This document shows, one piece after another, positions 26,704-34,576 of a stretch of 47,667 nucleotides of DNA. Location: NCBI GenBank assembly GCA_012103295.1, contig WLXB01000012.1, positions 1-47,667 of the forward strand, in the 5' to 3' direction. Position numbers and translations under genes: made by a program. The DNA comes from Alphaproteobacteria bacterium. Lineage in GTDB: Bacteria > Pseudomonadota > Alphaproteobacteria > Rhodospirillales > Rhodospirillaceae. Under the pieces are notes generated by a model, which did not search any database, was not told where the DNA came from, and was given only the letters and a program-made list of their open reading frames with translations. Every line of letters begins with the position of its first letter. Positions within the stretch are counted from its first letter, which is position 1.

Positions 26704-28551
26704 GTGTCCGTGATCTCAAAGAACATCTCAGAAGGTCAGGCGTTATACATGTCCGGTGACCTCGACGGGGCAGAAAAGGCCTATCAGACCGCCGCTGCCT
26801 CAGGCGAAAGTACCAGCCAAACCCATTTGGGCTTGGGATTGATAGACCTCGACCGCGATCAACCGGACGCAGCAGTGACCCATTTCAAGCAGGCTGCGGC
26901 CGCTGATCCGGGGAACATCGAAGTCTTAACGGCCCTTGGTATCGCCCTTGCACAAGCCGGCCATCCTGCAAAAGCGGCGACCGTCCTGGTCGAAACCGTG
27001 AGCCGTGCTCCCTCATCCGTCGAACCGAGACTTCATCTCGCTCGCGCGTTTTTAGACCTCGACCGCAGCGACGATGCACTTCACGTTTTGAAAGAGTCTG
27101 CAGTCGCATTTCCAGGGTCGGCTGAGGTTTGGCGGCTCAAAGGTGGTGTCGAACGTCGGGTAAACCAGAATGGAGAAGCCCATACCAGCCTTACACAGGC
27201 GCTAGTGCTTGCGCCTAAAGATACCGCCGTCCTAAATGACCTGGGTGTGCTTTGCCGTGCCCTCGGCAAATACAGCGACGCAGAAAGCCATTATCGTGCC
27301 GCCCTCGCAATTGATCCCGATGCATCTCTCACCCATGCCAATTTAGGTAATGTATTGGAGCGTCTCAATCGCCTTGACGAGGCCGAAGACTCCCTGCGCA
27401 GGGCCTATGAGCTAAACCCCGAAGCCCCTGACACGGCATACAACCTCGCTGCTGTTTTAACCAAACTTGAACGGCCAGACGAGGCGTTACCCTTGTTAGA
27501 AAGGATCGTGGACAACAACCCAGACCGTTGGGATACCTGGACCAATCTCGGTGTCGCACGTATGGACACTGGAGACTTGGACGGCGCTGAAGTTGCCCTT
27601 CGTCAATCCCTCGCCCTTAGACCAGAAAATCCAGAAGCCCACTACAATCTGGCTTGGCTTCTTCTATTGGGCGGTCAGCATGCCGAGGGCTGGACCGAAC
27701 TCGAGTGGCGCTGGCAGCTGCCAGAATTTTCGTCGCTAAAAAAATCCTTCGACTGCCCGACCTGGGATGGTGAGCCACTGGGAGATCGCACACTCTTGGT
27801 TCATGCGGAGCAGGGTTTTGGAGACGCCATTCAATTTGCCCGCTTTATTGCAGAGATTCCGAAAGAAAACGGCACCGTCATTTTGGATTGCCATCCACCC
27901 CTGGCTCGACTGCTAAAGGGCGTACTCGGGATTGATAGGGTCATCCCGACCGGCGAGAGCTTGCCGCGCTTTGATACTCATATTCCTCTGCTCTCGCTAC
28001 CAAAGCTCCTTGCCTATCGGGGCGAACGGTCTGCCCAATCCTCTGGATATCTACCCGCTCAAACAGTCACGCCGCAGACGACGCTTCCAAACTCCAGCAA
28101 AAGAAAGATCGGCCTAGTGTGGGCCGGAGCACCAGAAAACAAAATCGACCGACGGCGCCAAGTCGCGATTGAAAACTTCCTGCCGCTCTTTGAAGAGACA
28201 GACGCAGATTTCATTGGTTTGCAAGTCGGTCCTCGGAGTCGGGACGGGGAAATCTTCCCAGCAGGGCGATTAACGTACTCCTGCGATGGTGTTGTCGCAG
28301 ATTTTTGCGACACGGCCGCCATTGTTGGCCAGCTCGACCTGGTCATTGGCGTCGACACGGCAACCATCCATCTCTCTGGTGCGCTGGGCATTCCAACCTG
28401 GGTTTTACTGCCGTACATGCCTGATTATCGATGGGGACTCGGAACGCCAGAGACGGCCTGGTACGACAGCATGCGCTTGTTCCGGCAGCCAGAACGCGGG
28501 AACTGGGCCTCAGTTATCGGTGATATCTGTAACGCGTTAAGGTCCTGGTAA
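26704..28551 (+). CDS. TPR protein with GT9-like glycosyltransferase domain (second copy)
   Basis: A 615-residue paralog of the divergent gene at 25014-26603. It has about eight TPRs (residues 5-320; AVLNDLGVLCRALGKYSDAE, THANLGNVLERLNRLDEAED, AHYNLAWLLLLGGQHAEGWT), then the GT-B domain with LVHAEQGFGDAIQFARF near 367 and GVDTATIHLSGALGIPTWVL near 548. The end is PDYRWGLGTPETAWYDSMRL. I chose the GTG at 26704 because the first TPR helix (ISEGQALYMSGDLDGAEKAY) begins before the next ATG at 26749; neither start has a strong ribosome binding site. Divergent transcription with its paralog suggests shared control. Confidence 0.82.
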   Translation: MSVISKNISEGQALYMSGDLDGAEKAYQTAAASGESTSQTHLGLGLIDLDRDQPDAAVTHFKQAAAADPGNIEVLTALGIALAQAGHPAKAATVLVETVSRAPSSVEPRLHLARAFLDLDRSDDALHVLKESAVAFPGSAEVWRLKGGVERRVNQNGEAHTSLTQALVLAPKDTAVLNDLGVLCRALGKYSDAESHYRAALAIDPDASLTHANLGNVLERLNRLDEAEDSLRRAYELNPEAPDTAYNLAAVLTKLERPDEALPLLERIVDNNPDRWDTWTNLGVARMDTGDLDGAEVALRQSLALRPENPEAHYNLAWLLLLGGQHAEGWTELEWRWQLPEFSSLKKSFDCPTWDGEPLGDRTLLVHAEQGFGDAIQFARFIAEIPKENGTVILDCHPPLARLLKGVLGIDRVIPTGESLPRFDTHIPLLSLPKLLAYRGERSAQSSGYLPAQTVTPQTTLPNSSKRKIGLVWAGAPENKIDRRRQVAIENFLPLFEETDADFIGLQVGPRSRDGEIFPAGRLTYSCDGVVADFCDTAAIVGQLDLVIGVDTATIHLSGALGIPTWVLLPYMPDYRWGLGTPETAWYDSMRLFRQPERGNWASVIGDICNALRSW

Positions 28552-28689
28552 CGACAGCCTGATAGCGACTAAGTTTGGAAAAGTATGCAACCCGTGGTAT
28601 TCCTTACTCGTTAGGGGTTATGAATAATCCCCGTCCAGCACGCAGAAGCGTGCGGCAGAACGAGCAAGAAAGCTTCGTGGAGGACAATC

Positions 28690-29811
28690 GTGGTCGGTGT
28701 TTTACAAAGCGCGCAGTCGGGAAGTGCCCCACTCGTCGCGACTCCAAATTTTCTCTTTGATCAGATTCGCGAGACGACCGCGCTGCGATTCGCAGAGAAA
28801 AAAGTTCAAATTGATGAAGTCTTTGAAGCTCGCGCTGCGTCTCTGAACGCGGAGAGCGACCGCTTTATTAGTGTTAAAGCCCAGATCAACAATGCCAATG
28901 CCGCTGTGGAAAACGGCCAGGAGTCCATAGCGGATATCCGCAACACCCTACTAGAGATTAGAACACCGGTTGCCCTTGCGGCAGAGCCGGACGAAGACAT
29001 TGAGTTCCGCGCTACGGAGTTTGATCTCGCCCTCAACAGCATCAACAATGAAGCAAACCGTCTGGGTAAGGCGTTTAATCTGGTTGGCGAGATCAATCGG
29101 ATTGATTTCTCTCCCAATGAGATCGAGTACCGCAGCGATTTGGGTATCGGCCAGACGACATTGCAAGGCACCCATGCTGGCGCCGATTACCGCATCAACG
29201 TGGACGATGGCACGGTCTGGATACCAGAATTAGGCGTCGACCTGATTCAGCAATTTTCTGAGCTTCAGGGCGAGGAACTGACGACAACCACTGTTGGCGG
29301 CGAAGAAATCTCCAACGCCGCTTCAACGCGGAACGCCGTGACTTTGGTCAGCTATGATCCTGATACCGACGCCATTGTAATCGACGTCACCGTTGACCCT
29401 GACGCCGCAGCCGTCACCTACACCGGCACCCTTGAACGCGACGGTTTGGGCCTGATGCCGGCTTGGTTTTATGACGGACTCACCACTGAAGCTGGCCGGT
29501 CCCGTGCCTTTACGGACATCAACGAAGCAGAATCCCTACTGACCTTAGCCGAAGGCAGCGTGGCGACTGCCGCCGCTCAGGTTTCTGCCGATGCCGATCG
29601 CATTGATCGAGAATTTGACAGACTTGCCGCGGAAAAAACCGAAGCACAACTCAAGCAGTTTGACGATGTCGATAAGTTACTGGTTGAGGCCACGCAACAG
29701 CAGCAAGCGATGTTGGTCAATCTGGATGCGCTGAGTCAGCAGCAGCAAAATTACGTCAATGTTTTCGCCAATTTTGTGACCAGTCCCTTCACTTTTGACC
29801 TTCTGGCCTAG
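28690..29811 (+). CDS. Unrecognised protein with flagellin-like (axial protein) architecture
   Basis: A 373-residue protein with no family I can name. Residues about 15-100 and 280-365 are long heptad helices (RFAEKKVQIDEVFEARAASL, NNANAAVENGQESIADIRNT; VSADADRIDREFDRLAAEKT, ATQQQQAMLVNLDALSQQQQ). Residues about 140-270 are beta-rich and acidic (YRINVDDGTVWIPELGVDLI, ITVDVTV-type repeats). Helical ends around a beta middle is the plan of flagellin, FlgL and FliD. No signal peptide, so type III export is plausible. GGAGGA 5 bases before the GTG start at 28690 is strong. It lies directly before fliK-flgD-flgE, suggesting a flagellar role such as a filament or cap component (inference). Confidence 0.7.
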   Translation: MVGVLQSAQSGSAPLVATPNFLFDQIRETTALRFAEKKVQIDEVFEARAASLNAESDRFISVKAQINNANAAVENGQESIADIRNTLLEIRTPVALAAEPDEDIEFRATEFDLALNSINNEANRLGKAFNLVGEINRIDFSPNEIEYRSDLGIGQTTLQGTHAGADYRINVDDGTVWIPELGVDLIQQFSELQGEELTTTTVGGEEISNAASTRNAVTLVSYDPDTDAIVIDVTVDPDAAAVTYTGTLERDGLGLMPAWFYDGLTTEAGRSRAFTDINEAESLLTLAEGSVATAAAQVSADADRIDREFDRLAAEKTEAQLKQFDDVDKLLVEATQQQQAMLVNLDALSQQQQNYVNVFANFVTSPFTFDLLA

Positions 29812-29825
29812 GCCAAAATTTACAC

Positions 29826-29841
29826 CCGGCAAAAACTGCCT
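29826..29841 (+). promoter_or_regulatory. FlbD-type enhancer (ftr-like palindrome) upstream of fliK
   Basis: CCCGGCAAAAACTGCC, a GGC-N7-GCC palindrome like Caulobacter ftr elements, which bind FlbD. It is centred about 118 bp before the -24 box at 29951, the normal distance for a sigma-54 enhancer. Two similar palindromes occur before fliF and flhA. FlbD is encoded at 42973. Confidence 0.65.
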
Positions 29842-29919
29842 AGTCAGGCAGAAGATTCCGCCTAAACAGCCATAGACTGAGGCTATCTAAGCAAGCGGGA
29901 ATCTCAAAATACCTATATA

Positions 29920-29932
29920 ATTCAACATATTA
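29920..29932 (+). promoter_or_regulatory. IHF-like site between enhancer and sigma-54 promoter
   Basis: ATTCAACATATTA matches the IHF consensus WATCAANNNNTTR at all but one position and lies in an AT-rich stretch (29906-29936). It sits between the ftr-like enhancer and the -24 box, where IHF bends DNA in Caulobacter flagellar promoters. Confidence 0.5.
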
Positions 29933-29948
29933 AAGTGTTTCAGGCCAG

Positions 29949-29965
29949 TTGGCCCGGCATTTGCA
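29949..29965 (+). promoter_or_regulatory. Sigma-54 promoter for fliK-flgD
   Basis: TTGGCCCGGCATTTGCA has GG at 29951-29952 and GC at 29963-29964, exactly 10 bases apart, with the TTGGC and TTTGCA halves of the -24/-12 consensus. Transcription would begin near 29976, 46 bp before the fliK ATG at 30022. That rules out the in-frame GTG at 29935 as the start. Confidence 0.85.
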
Positions 29966-30021
29966 TCTTACTTGGGGAATTCATGCGCCCGTGCGCAAAC
30001 GACATCCAAGAGGGTTCAAAA

Positions 30022-30651
30022 ATGGACGGTATCAACGGTATCTCGCAGAAGTCAGAGCTCAGCCCAATCACCGGCACGAATGACGAATTTCGTTCTGTGG
30101 CCGACGGCTTTGCCTCATTGCTTCAACTATCAGGCAACAGAGGCTCCATCGACACCGCAGCAAATGTTGCCGAAAGCGACTTGATGCGCCTCGATGACAA
30201 TCGCGATCTTGTACGCGACGGCCATACGCTCAACGATACCGATGCACGCAACGATGACCTCGACGACGACGCGAATGTCGAAGAGCCAGATTCTGATGAG
30301 AACTCGAAACAGGCTGATAGCGATAGCGACGAGAACGAAGGCGATAGCGAAACTGCTGACGCGTCCGAGGGTGAAGAATCTGAAACATCCGACGCCACTG
30401 GCGAAGGCGAAGATGCTGCCGCCAACAATGGTGAAACGTCTGGCCAGCCTCAGGTTGCTGGCGAAGGCACAGGGGCCGACCTCGGTGTCATCCAAGGTGC
30501 AGCCGCATCTGCCGCTGCGACCCAAGTTAAAACCACTGTGGAATCCGCGACGACGCAAACGACTGTCGCTCAGACCAGCCAAGTCGTGGCTGCGGCGGCT
30601 GACAAGGCTGGACAGGCCGGCGTTCAGACACAGCAATCAGCGCAGACCTGA
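30022..30651 (+). CDS. fliK: Hook-length control protein FliK, N-terminal part (ends at premature TGA)
   Basis: Starts MDGINGISQKSELSPITG at ATG 30022, with AAGAGGG 7 bases upstream. The 209 codons include an Asp/Glu-rich stretch (about residues 65-130) and an Ala/Thr/Gln-rich stretch, then stop at TGA 30649-30651. The frame stays open on the other side (AQQVAAAQGKQADQSF) without a stop to 31812 and with the same composition, so one FliK of about 596 residues has been cut. FliK is exported during hook growth and acts as ruler and switch; this half alone lacks the switch domain. Stopping here would predict overlong hooks. Confidence 0.8.
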   Translation: MDGINGISQKSELSPITGTNDEFRSVADGFASLLQLSGNRGSIDTAANVAESDLMRLDDNRDLVRDGHTLNDTDARNDDLDDDANVEEPDSDENSKQADSDSDENEGDSETADASEGEESETSDATGEGEDAAANNGETSGQPQVAGEGTGADLGVIQGAAASAAATQVKTTVESATTQTTVAQTSQVVAAAADKAGQAGVQTQQSAQT

Positions 30652-30936
30652 GCGCAGCAAGTCGCCGCTGCTCAAGGCAAGCAAGCTGATCAATCGTTTT
30701 TACCGGCTCAAGCTCAAGCGGCTCAGGCCACTACAACGGCCACGCAAGGGCAGTCGGCTGCAACCCAACAGACGGCAACTCAAACAAATCAGACCCAGGT
30801 TCAACAGGGTCAGCAGGTCGGCCAGGAACGCGCCCAGGGTCAGAGCACCGAAGTTCGCTCCGCAGCGGCTCAGACACAGTCACAAGATTTATCACAGCGT
30901 CTGGGCAGTGATGCCCGCGCGCGTGTCCAAGTCAAC

Positions 30937-31812
30937 GTGACCGGTCAGCAAGGCGCTCAGGCAACAACCGAACCAGGCCAATTCAATCGCTTTGTCGGCT
31001 ACAACGCTGGTGATGCCCGCACCGTCTCGACCGCCAATGGCCAAGCGGGTACCGGCGCCGCGACAAACGCCGCTATCACTAATTCAGATACCCCGGCCGA
31101 GAGGCCAGCAACGCAGAACACCGCTCCCATCCCATCTTCTGCGTCGCAGCCTCACACGCAGGCCTCTCAGCCGGGGGCACCAACAACCGCCCGTGCTGAC
31201 TTGGCAGGAATGCCAGCCCGCGCCGACTCGGGAGTGACCCAGACGGGCACCAACCAGTCCAATGCGGGCTCAGCCGCTGCGCCTCAGCCGACAGCGCAGG
31301 CTGGCGCCACACAGAGTGGACAATCATTCACCCAGGCGGTGCAGCAGACGGCGACCGCAGAACGCCCGCCTGCCCCGACATCGTCTCAGGTAATCGACCA
31401 GATCAAGGTCAACATCAGTAAATCCGTTAAAGCGGGTATGGATCGCGTCAACATCCAGCTACGTCCAGAAAACCTCGGCCGTATCGAGGTCAAGATGGAG
31501 CTTTCACAAGACGGCAAAGTCCGCGCCCTCGTCACCGCTGAGCACAAAGACACCTTGGATTTGCTGCAGAGAGATTCTCGCGGCCTTGAAAAAGCTTTGC
31601 AGGATGCAGGCCTTCGGACGGACTCAAACAACCTGCATTTTGAGCTGAAGAGCGAACAAAACGGCAAGGAAGGCTGGGCCAAGAAAGGCGAAAATGCCAA
31701 TGCCGCAAATGACAACGGCGAGGAAGAGTTCAACGAACTTGATGCCGAAGAACAAGAATACGAACGTGCAACAGCTGCCGCCGCACGCGGTGGCGTGGAC
31801 CAAATGGTCTAG
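30937..31812 (+). pseudogene. fliK: FliK C-terminal part, after the in-frame TGA
   Basis: Same frame as the N-terminal part; coding continues directly from 30652, and the GTG at 30937 is only the first long restart. The first two thirds are Gln/Ala/Thr/Pro-rich and probably disordered. Residues about 150-240 of this fragment are the substrate-switching domain: VNISKSVKAGMDRVNIQLRP, then ENLGRIEVKMELSQDGKVRA and RGLEKALQDAGL, with the LRPENLGRIEV motif that contacts FlhB. No good ribosome binding site precedes 30937, so this domain would be made only by readthrough if the TGA is real. flgD follows 26 bp later. Confidence 0.75.
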
Positions 31813-31838
31813 AGCGCGGCAGGAGCAAAGAGAGAGCC

Positions 31839-32549
31839 ATGTCTAACCTTTCAACAGATATCACCGGACTCGTCGGCGGCGCCAACAGCTCCGTACTGAC
31901 GTCGACGGAAGCTGACCGCAATAAGCTTGCGAAGGATCTCGACTCGTTCCTGACGTTGCTGACGTCGCAGCTCCAGAACCAAGACCCGCTTTCACCGATG
32001 GACTCCACTGAGTTCACCAACCAGCTAGTCCAGTTCGCCCAAGTTGAGCAACAGATTAACTTGAACGAGGGCATGACCGAGATTGTTGACCTGACACAGC
32101 AGAGCATTGTGACCAGCGCTGTCAATTATATGGGTGAAACCATTGAAGCCGCGAGTGACCAGGTTCCGCTGCAGAATGGCGTTGCCCGCCTGGCCTATGG
32201 CCTGGGCGCCGACAGCAATGCGACCACGATCGTTATTCGCGATGGCGCCGGATCCATCGTCCATACCGAGCCTGGCCTAACGAACGCCGGTGTGCACGAG
32301 CTGATGTGGGATGGCGTCCACAAGGACACGGGACAGACATTGCCAGACGACACATACACGGTCGAGGTGTCTGCAACCCCCGCAAATGGTGAGGAAAACG
32401 TACCCACCTGGTCGACAACCTTTGGCCGCGTGACTGGCCTCACCAATGTTAACGGCACAACCGTCCTACTGATGGACAAAGTGGCTGTGCCAATTCAACA
32501 AATCCTGTCGGTCAGCGAGACCGTGCCGGAGCAACAGCAACAATCCTGA
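31839..32549 (+). CDS. flgD: Hook-cap protein FlgD
   Basis: A 236-residue hook scaffolding protein. The N-terminal export and polymerisation region (LAKDLDSFLTLLTSQLQNQD, then PLSPMDSTEFTNQLVQFAQV) is the FlgD hallmark. The rest is the FlgD Ig-like/tudor part (VIRDGAGSIVHTEPGLTNAG, HELMWDGVHKDTGQTLPD). FlgD caps the growing hook and lets FlgE subunits fold in place. AGGAGCAAAGAGAGAG lies before the ATG. It is 26 bp after fliK and probably in its sigma-54 operon; flgE follows after 83 bp. Confidence 0.93.
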   Translation: MSNLSTDITGLVGGANSSVLTSTEADRNKLAKDLDSFLTLLTSQLQNQDPLSPMDSTEFTNQLVQFAQVEQQINLNEGMTEIVDLTQQSIVTSAVNYMGETIEAASDQVPLQNGVARLAYGLGADSNATTIVIRDGAGSIVHTEPGLTNAGVHELMWDGVHKDTGQTLPDDTYTVEVSATPANGEENVPTWSTTFGRVTGLTNVNGTTVLLMDKVAVPIQQILSVSETVPEQQQQS

Positions 32550-32632
32550 CGCTGTTAGGAAGAAATTAACCGCCGCCAAGGCAATCTGCCACATCAGGCA
32601 AATCGTGTGCGGCACACGTAAGGAGACGGAAG

Positions 32633-34507
32633 ATGTCACTGTTCGGGGCTTTATTCTCAGGCGTTTCAGGGCTACAGGCCCAGTCGAGCGCTATGGGTGC
32701 CATCGCTGACAACGTGACCAACGTCAATACGATTGGTTACAAGGCGACTCAGGTGAACTTCAAAACCTTGGTCACCTCTCAGGTGTCATTGACACAGTAC
32801 TCGCCGGGCGGTGTGCAAGCTGCACCGCGCCAGAGCGTCGATCTTCAAGGTCTGCTCCAGGCGACAACGGCGTCTACCGATATCGCCCTCTCGGGCCAAG
32901 GCTTCTTCGTGGCCAACGAAGCTGCCGAGCCTCAAACTGGCGATCAGTTCGCATTCACCCGCGCTGGCTCCTTCCGAGTTGACCAAGAAGGTTTCCTACA
33001 AAACGTCGGTGGCTACTACATGCAAGGCTGGCCCCTTAGCTTCTTCGACGGCAGCAACGGCGCCGCTCAAGTGCAGGTGGGCAACAACACCTTCATGAAA
33101 TCCTATATCGACGAAGCCGGCGACCGCGTGCTGATCAACGACAACGTGATCGACCCCCGCAATCTGCGGCCGGTAAACCTGCAAACCATCGGTGGTACAG
33201 CCTCGCCGACAACGACGGTTGCGATTGGTGCCAACCTGCCGGCCGAGGCGTTGGTCGGCGACTCGGAACGGGTCAACAACCTGATTTTCGATTCACTCGG
33301 CAATCCACACAACCTGACCTACGAATTCCGCAAGACAGCGGCCAACAACTGGAACTTTGCGATTGAGCAACCAGCCCAGTCCGCGGTCGTCGAACTCTCT
33401 GGTCCGAATGGTGATACGTATTTCTCGGCTGGACGTCTTGATTTCCTCGATTCGTTCACCGCGCCGTTGAGTGGCACCCTCGACATGGTCGCCGGTGACG
33501 GCGACATCGCGCAGATTATTCTCGATCCCGTTGCAGCTGATGTCACTGCCTACACCGTCGGTGGTGCACCGGCGCAGGTCGTCAATACGACTGGCCGGAC
33601 CTTGAGCCAGATCCTGGACGAAGTCGCCGACCGGATGGACACGTTCATGACTGACGCGACCGTCTTTGGTGCTGCTCCCACCCCACCAGGCGACTGGGCC
33701 CGGCGCATTGCCGGTGAAAACGGCATCACTTTTGACCAGGCCGCAGAAACTGGCGGCGGTAACGTTGCCATGACCTTCACCGCAAACATCAACGATGCAG
33801 CAGCTGACTCCGTGATCTTCCAGAACGATCCAGCTGGCTACAGCGTTCCACTGCTCAGCCCGACCGCTGGTTGGTACGACCTATCTGCTGGCACGTTAGG
33901 CATCAATGCTGTTGAATTCAGTGGCAGTGGCACGCCCAACCTCATGTTCGGACTCGACGCAGCCACCGCCAACATGCCTGACCACACCCTCGAAGTCGTG
34001 TGGGCCAACGGCGCCGAAAACATGACAGCCGGTAACCCGAACAGTCCGGCCATGGAAGTATTTGTCGGCAATTTTGGAACACCTGATGGATTGACGCAGT
34101 TGTCGGGCAACTTCCAGCTCAACTTCTTGCAACAGAACGGTGCCAAGTTCGGTAACTTTGCCGGGGTGTCCGTTGGACAAGACGGCATCGTGACCGCTCT
34201 GTTCGATAACGGCGTGACTCGTCCAGTCTTTATGATCCCGGTTGCAACGTTCACAAACCCGAACGGCTTAAACAACTTGAGCGGTAACGTCTGGCTCTCA
34301 ACCGACAACTCGGGCAACCCTGTCCTTCGTGAAGCCGGAGATGCTGGTGCCGGGCAGATCAACTCTGCCGCCCTCGAATCTTCCACGGTCGATTTGGGAC
34401 AAGAATTTACGCGGATGATTACGACGCAACGGGCTTACTCCTCCGCTGCTAAGGTGATCACCACGTCAGACGACATGCTCGACGAGTTGCTCAGAATTAA
34501 GCGTTAA
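32633..34507 (+). CDS. flgE: Flagellar hook protein FlgE
   Basis: A 624-residue hook subunit. The N-terminal rod/hook-family helix (SLFGALFSGVSGLQAQSSAM, then ADNVTNVNTIGYKATQVNF) and the C-terminal helix (AALESSTVDLGQEFTRMITT, then QRAYSSAAKVITTSDDMLDE) are intact. SGQGFFVANEAAEPQTGD and AFTRAGSFRVDQEGFLQN are the domain D1 segments common to FlgE/FlgF/FlgG. It is longer than the enterobacterial hook protein (about 400 residues) because of an enlarged middle. AAGGAG at 32620-32625 fixes the ATG. It ends in front of a strong terminator. Confidence 0.95.
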   Translation: MSLFGALFSGVSGLQAQSSAMGAIADNVTNVNTIGYKATQVNFKTLVTSQVSLTQYSPGGVQAAPRQSVDLQGLLQATTASTDIALSGQGFFVANEAAEPQTGDQFAFTRAGSFRVDQEGFLQNVGGYYMQGWPLSFFDGSNGAAQVQVGNNTFMKSYIDEAGDRVLINDNVIDPRNLRPVNLQTIGGTASPTTTVAIGANLPAEALVGDSERVNNLIFDSLGNPHNLTYEFRKTAANNWNFAIEQPAQSAVVELSGPNGDTYFSAGRLDFLDSFTAPLSGTLDMVAGDGDIAQIILDPVAADVTAYTVGGAPAQVVNTTGRTLSQILDEVADRMDTFMTDATVFGAAPTPPGDWARRIAGENGITFDQAAETGGGNVAMTFTANINDAAADSVIFQNDPAGYSVPLLSPTAGWYDLSAGTLGINAVEFSGSGTPNLMFGLDAATANMPDHTLEVVWANGAENMTAGNPNSPAMEVFVGNFGTPDGLTQLSGNFQLNFLQQNGAKFGNFAGVSVGQDGIVTALFDNGVTRPVFMIPVATFTNPNGLNNLSGNVWLSTDNSGNPVLREAGDAGAGQINSAALESSTVDLGQEFTRMITTQRAYSSAAKVITTSDDMLDELLRIKR

Positions 34508-34531
34508 GTCTAAACGCATAAATCACGACGA

Positions 34532-34563
34532 AGCCTCGGGGACAACGTCTCCGGGGCTTTTTC
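34532..34563 (+). terminator. Rho-independent terminator after flgE
   Basis: A 12-bp stem (AGCCTCGGGGAC with GTCTCCGGGGCT, two G-T pairs, loop AAC) followed by TTTTT. It ends the flagellar run 25 bp after the flgE stop, just before the convergent nadC. Confidence 0.93.
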
Positions 34564-34576
34564 TATGGGGTAATCG

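Noticed and set aside
28612-28653. Hairpins between the TPR-GT9 gene and the 28690 gene (GGGGTTAT/ATAATCCCC and GCACGC/GCGTGC)
   Set aside because: Short stems without T runs, so not credible terminators; a role in the leader cannot be shown from the sequence.
29836-29851. CTGCCT-AGTC-AGGCAG hairpin after the 28690 gene
   Set aside because: No T run follows, and its left arm is part of the FlbD-type palindrome at 29826-29841.
30194-30940. 248-codon open frame across the fliK stop
   Set aside because: It is the shifted frame of the repetitive Gln/Ala-rich fliK coding region, giving a Lys/Arg/Pro-rich nonsense protein with no start signal; the fliK frame itself is open on both sides.
32597-32610. 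GG-N10-GC match before flgE (AGGCAAATCGTGTGC)
   Set aside because: Transcription would start at about 32622, inside the ribosome binding site, leaving almost no leader; the flanking bases also deviate from the sigma-54 consensus.
33838-34386. 182-codon antisense open frame inside flgE
   Set aside because: Shadow of a well-supported hook protein gene, with no start signal or recognisable family.
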